Part shown: positions 62,767 through 64,000 of the stretch, one piece after another
Numbering within the stretch: the first letter of the stretch is position 1
Layout of the letters: the number at the start of each line of letters is the position of its first letter
Origin: Chamaea fasciata
Lineage: Eukaryota > Chordata > Aves > Passeriformes > Sylviidae
Length of the DNA: 64,000 nt
Direction: 5' to 3'
NCBI GenBank assembly: GCA_029207755.1
Contig: JARCOQ010000005.1
Coordinates: 49,813,563 to 49,877,562 of the forward strand
Notes under the pieces: model-generated
The model's input: the letters and a program-made list of their open reading frames with translations, nothing else
What the model was told of the DNA's origin: nothing
Databases searched by the model: none
Translations under genes and position numbers: made by a program

Positions 62767-64000
62767 GTCTTGAATGCTGCCAAGACAAAGCACACCCTGT
62801 GCTTTCTGGATGGAGCTCGAGCACCTCAGCAATGAGCCGAATGTTTAGGCTGCAGACACCGGGGCTTGCTATCCCTGCTTCTCCTTTGCCTCGGTGTATT
62901 TTACACAAGCAGGCAATGAACGCAACCAGGTGCCTACAACCAGAGCAGGCACGGCAACAGTTCAGCCACATCCAATTTAACCTCAGCGGAGAAGGAGAAG
63001 CGCCAAAGCAGCAGCGAGTACCGCAAAACCACCGCATCAGGGGGAACGCCAAACATGTCTTTGGTGATTTCTACTGCAGGGACACGGTCACACTTGTCTG
63101 TGCGGTGCAACCACCAAGGGTTTCTATCCTCCTCTCCCGAAAAAACGAGTGCTACGCTTTGGTTTTGCCCGGCACTGAGAGGCTGCGCTGGTAGCTTGCC
63201 GAGCTTCCCTAGCTCGCCGCAGTTCACGCGCCTTACGTAGATGACGCAGCAGAGGCTATTCAGGAAAGTTAGCGTAGGTTACGCAATCGACGTAAATCGC
63301 CTCGGCTGCCCAAGTTCCCTGGCGGATCGGGATTGCTGGTGCCCAGGGCAACTGTTTTTTTTCCTAAGGTTCAAAGCAAGAAGCTAGAGGAGGAAGTTCT
63401 GCTAAAAAATCCAAACATCAGCGGAGCTGGCAGACTTAGACCAAAAGCAGAACAAGCTGAAAAGATGCTCGGTGTTCCAAGCTGCACACTTCGATTTTCA
63501 AGCAGAGAAAGAAGGACAAAAAAGAAAAAAATATTCTTAGCACCCTGATGAAACATTCACTACCAACTACAGATACTGGGAGGCTGAAAGTCAGAAGATG
63601 GCTTTAACATCCCTTTTCTTCACGGGCTTAACGGTCATTTTCTTGGACAAAACCTCATCTAAGCTTTAAGGCCTTAGCAGAAGTTTTACCATCTTTCCCA
63701 TTCACTTTCTATACAATTTCTCTTAGTGGGCAATGAAGGAAATCAGTCCTATTTCATATCTGCCAATCATAGAATCACCTCTTTCTTCTAGAGAAAGAAA
63801 ACCAAACCAAAACCAAACCAAACCAAAAAACCCCAACAAAACAACAACAACAAACCACAGAAGAAAGCAGACCAAAAAACCAAACCAACAGGTTTCTGAA
63901 ACTTGCTTTGAAAGAGAAAAGCTGGATTCCAAGACTAACTGTGAAGCATCCTCCTTTGACTAGAAATGGGATTTCCCACCCCAGGACACAGCAGTGCCCA
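62767..64000 (+). repeat. Repeat unit 21, cut by window end
   Basis: It contains the first 1,234 bases of a unit, through the CpG-rich segment and the A/C-rich block. It has the A7 run, A at u886 and A at u1055, and no A insertion, matching unit 20 throughout the part seen. Confidence 0.97.

Larger units (their letters stand above)
1..64000 (+). repeat. Macrosatellite array, ~3.1 kb unit, 20.4 copies
   Basis: The same sequence recurs head to tail across the entire window. Periods are 3138, 3137, 3164, 3141, 3132, 3156, 3128, 3127, 3126, 3128, 3127, 3131, 3127, 3132, 3146, 3130, 3132, 3134, 3163 and 3167 bases. Subtracting the poly(A) tract leaves 3,098-3,100 bases in every unit. The residual difference is one A-run (8 or 7 A) and one single-A insertion. 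No copy is inverted, truncated or interrupted by another element. I do not recognise the unit as a named satellite. Both window edges lie inside the array, so its full size is unknown. The arrangement fits a eukaryotic macrosatellite; a collapsed or duplicated assembly artefact is unlikely because the units carry distinct, consistent variants. Confidence 0.98.

Noticed and set aside
1..64000. CRISPR array
   Set aside because: The period is about 3.1 kb with no short repeats, unique spacers or cas genes.
1..64000. Known macrosatellites or gene arrays (D4Z4, DXZ4, rDNA, 5S, U2, histone, chicken MHM)
   Set aside because: No homeobox, rRNA, snRNA or histone sequence is visible, and the MHM period (about 2.2 kb) differs. 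This is from memory and not a database search.

Overview
The whole 64 kb window is one head-to-tail macrosatellite array. A unit of about 3.1 kb repeats in the same orientation 20 full times, plus 1,234 bases of a 21st copy. No unique flanking DNA is visible at either end, so the array continues on both sides. I set the arbitrary unit phase at window base 1, so unit 1 is 1-3138. Positions written 'u' are unit-1 coordinates. Other unit starts are 3139, 6276, 9440, 12581, 15713, 18869, 21997, 25124, 28250, 31378, 34505, 37636, 40763, 43895, 47041, 50171, 53303, 56437, 59600 and 62767.

Organism: this looks like nuclear DNA of a eukaryote, most likely a vertebrate. There are no long ORFs, no bacterial gene architecture and no RNA genes that I recognise. 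CpG is scarce except in one CpG-rich segment per unit, and there is a long poly(A) tract and splice-like signals. A short ATCATAGAATCAC string beside an A/C-rich run is reminiscent of bird genomes, but this is only a hint.

Layout of each unit: u1-120 is GC-moderate sequence. u121-580 is CpG-rich and carries bZIP-type motifs. u580-960 is A-rich sequence with a variable A7/A8 run. u1031-1124 is a strand-asymmetric A/C-rich block. u1390-1470 is AT-rich with two small dyads. u1640-1843 is a 67-codon ORF with exon-like edges. u2001-2021 is an AP-1/ARE, CRE-half and E-box cluster. u2600-2840 is a strong splice acceptor followed by two donor-like sites. u2908-2946 is poly(A). u2947-3138 is GC-richer sequence leading into the next copy.

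Variation: excluding poly(A), every unit is 3,098-3,100 bases long. The spread is explained entirely by two one-base indels. I hand-tallied about 26 substitution sites across all copies. The most different pair compared (units 2 and 20) still matches at about 99.6%. The variants define interleaved haplotypes, which point to recent homogenisation by unequal exchange, conversion or block duplication. No protein-coding gene can be supported. The most plausible function, if any, is a repeated non-coding transcription unit or a structural/heterochromatic macrosatellite.
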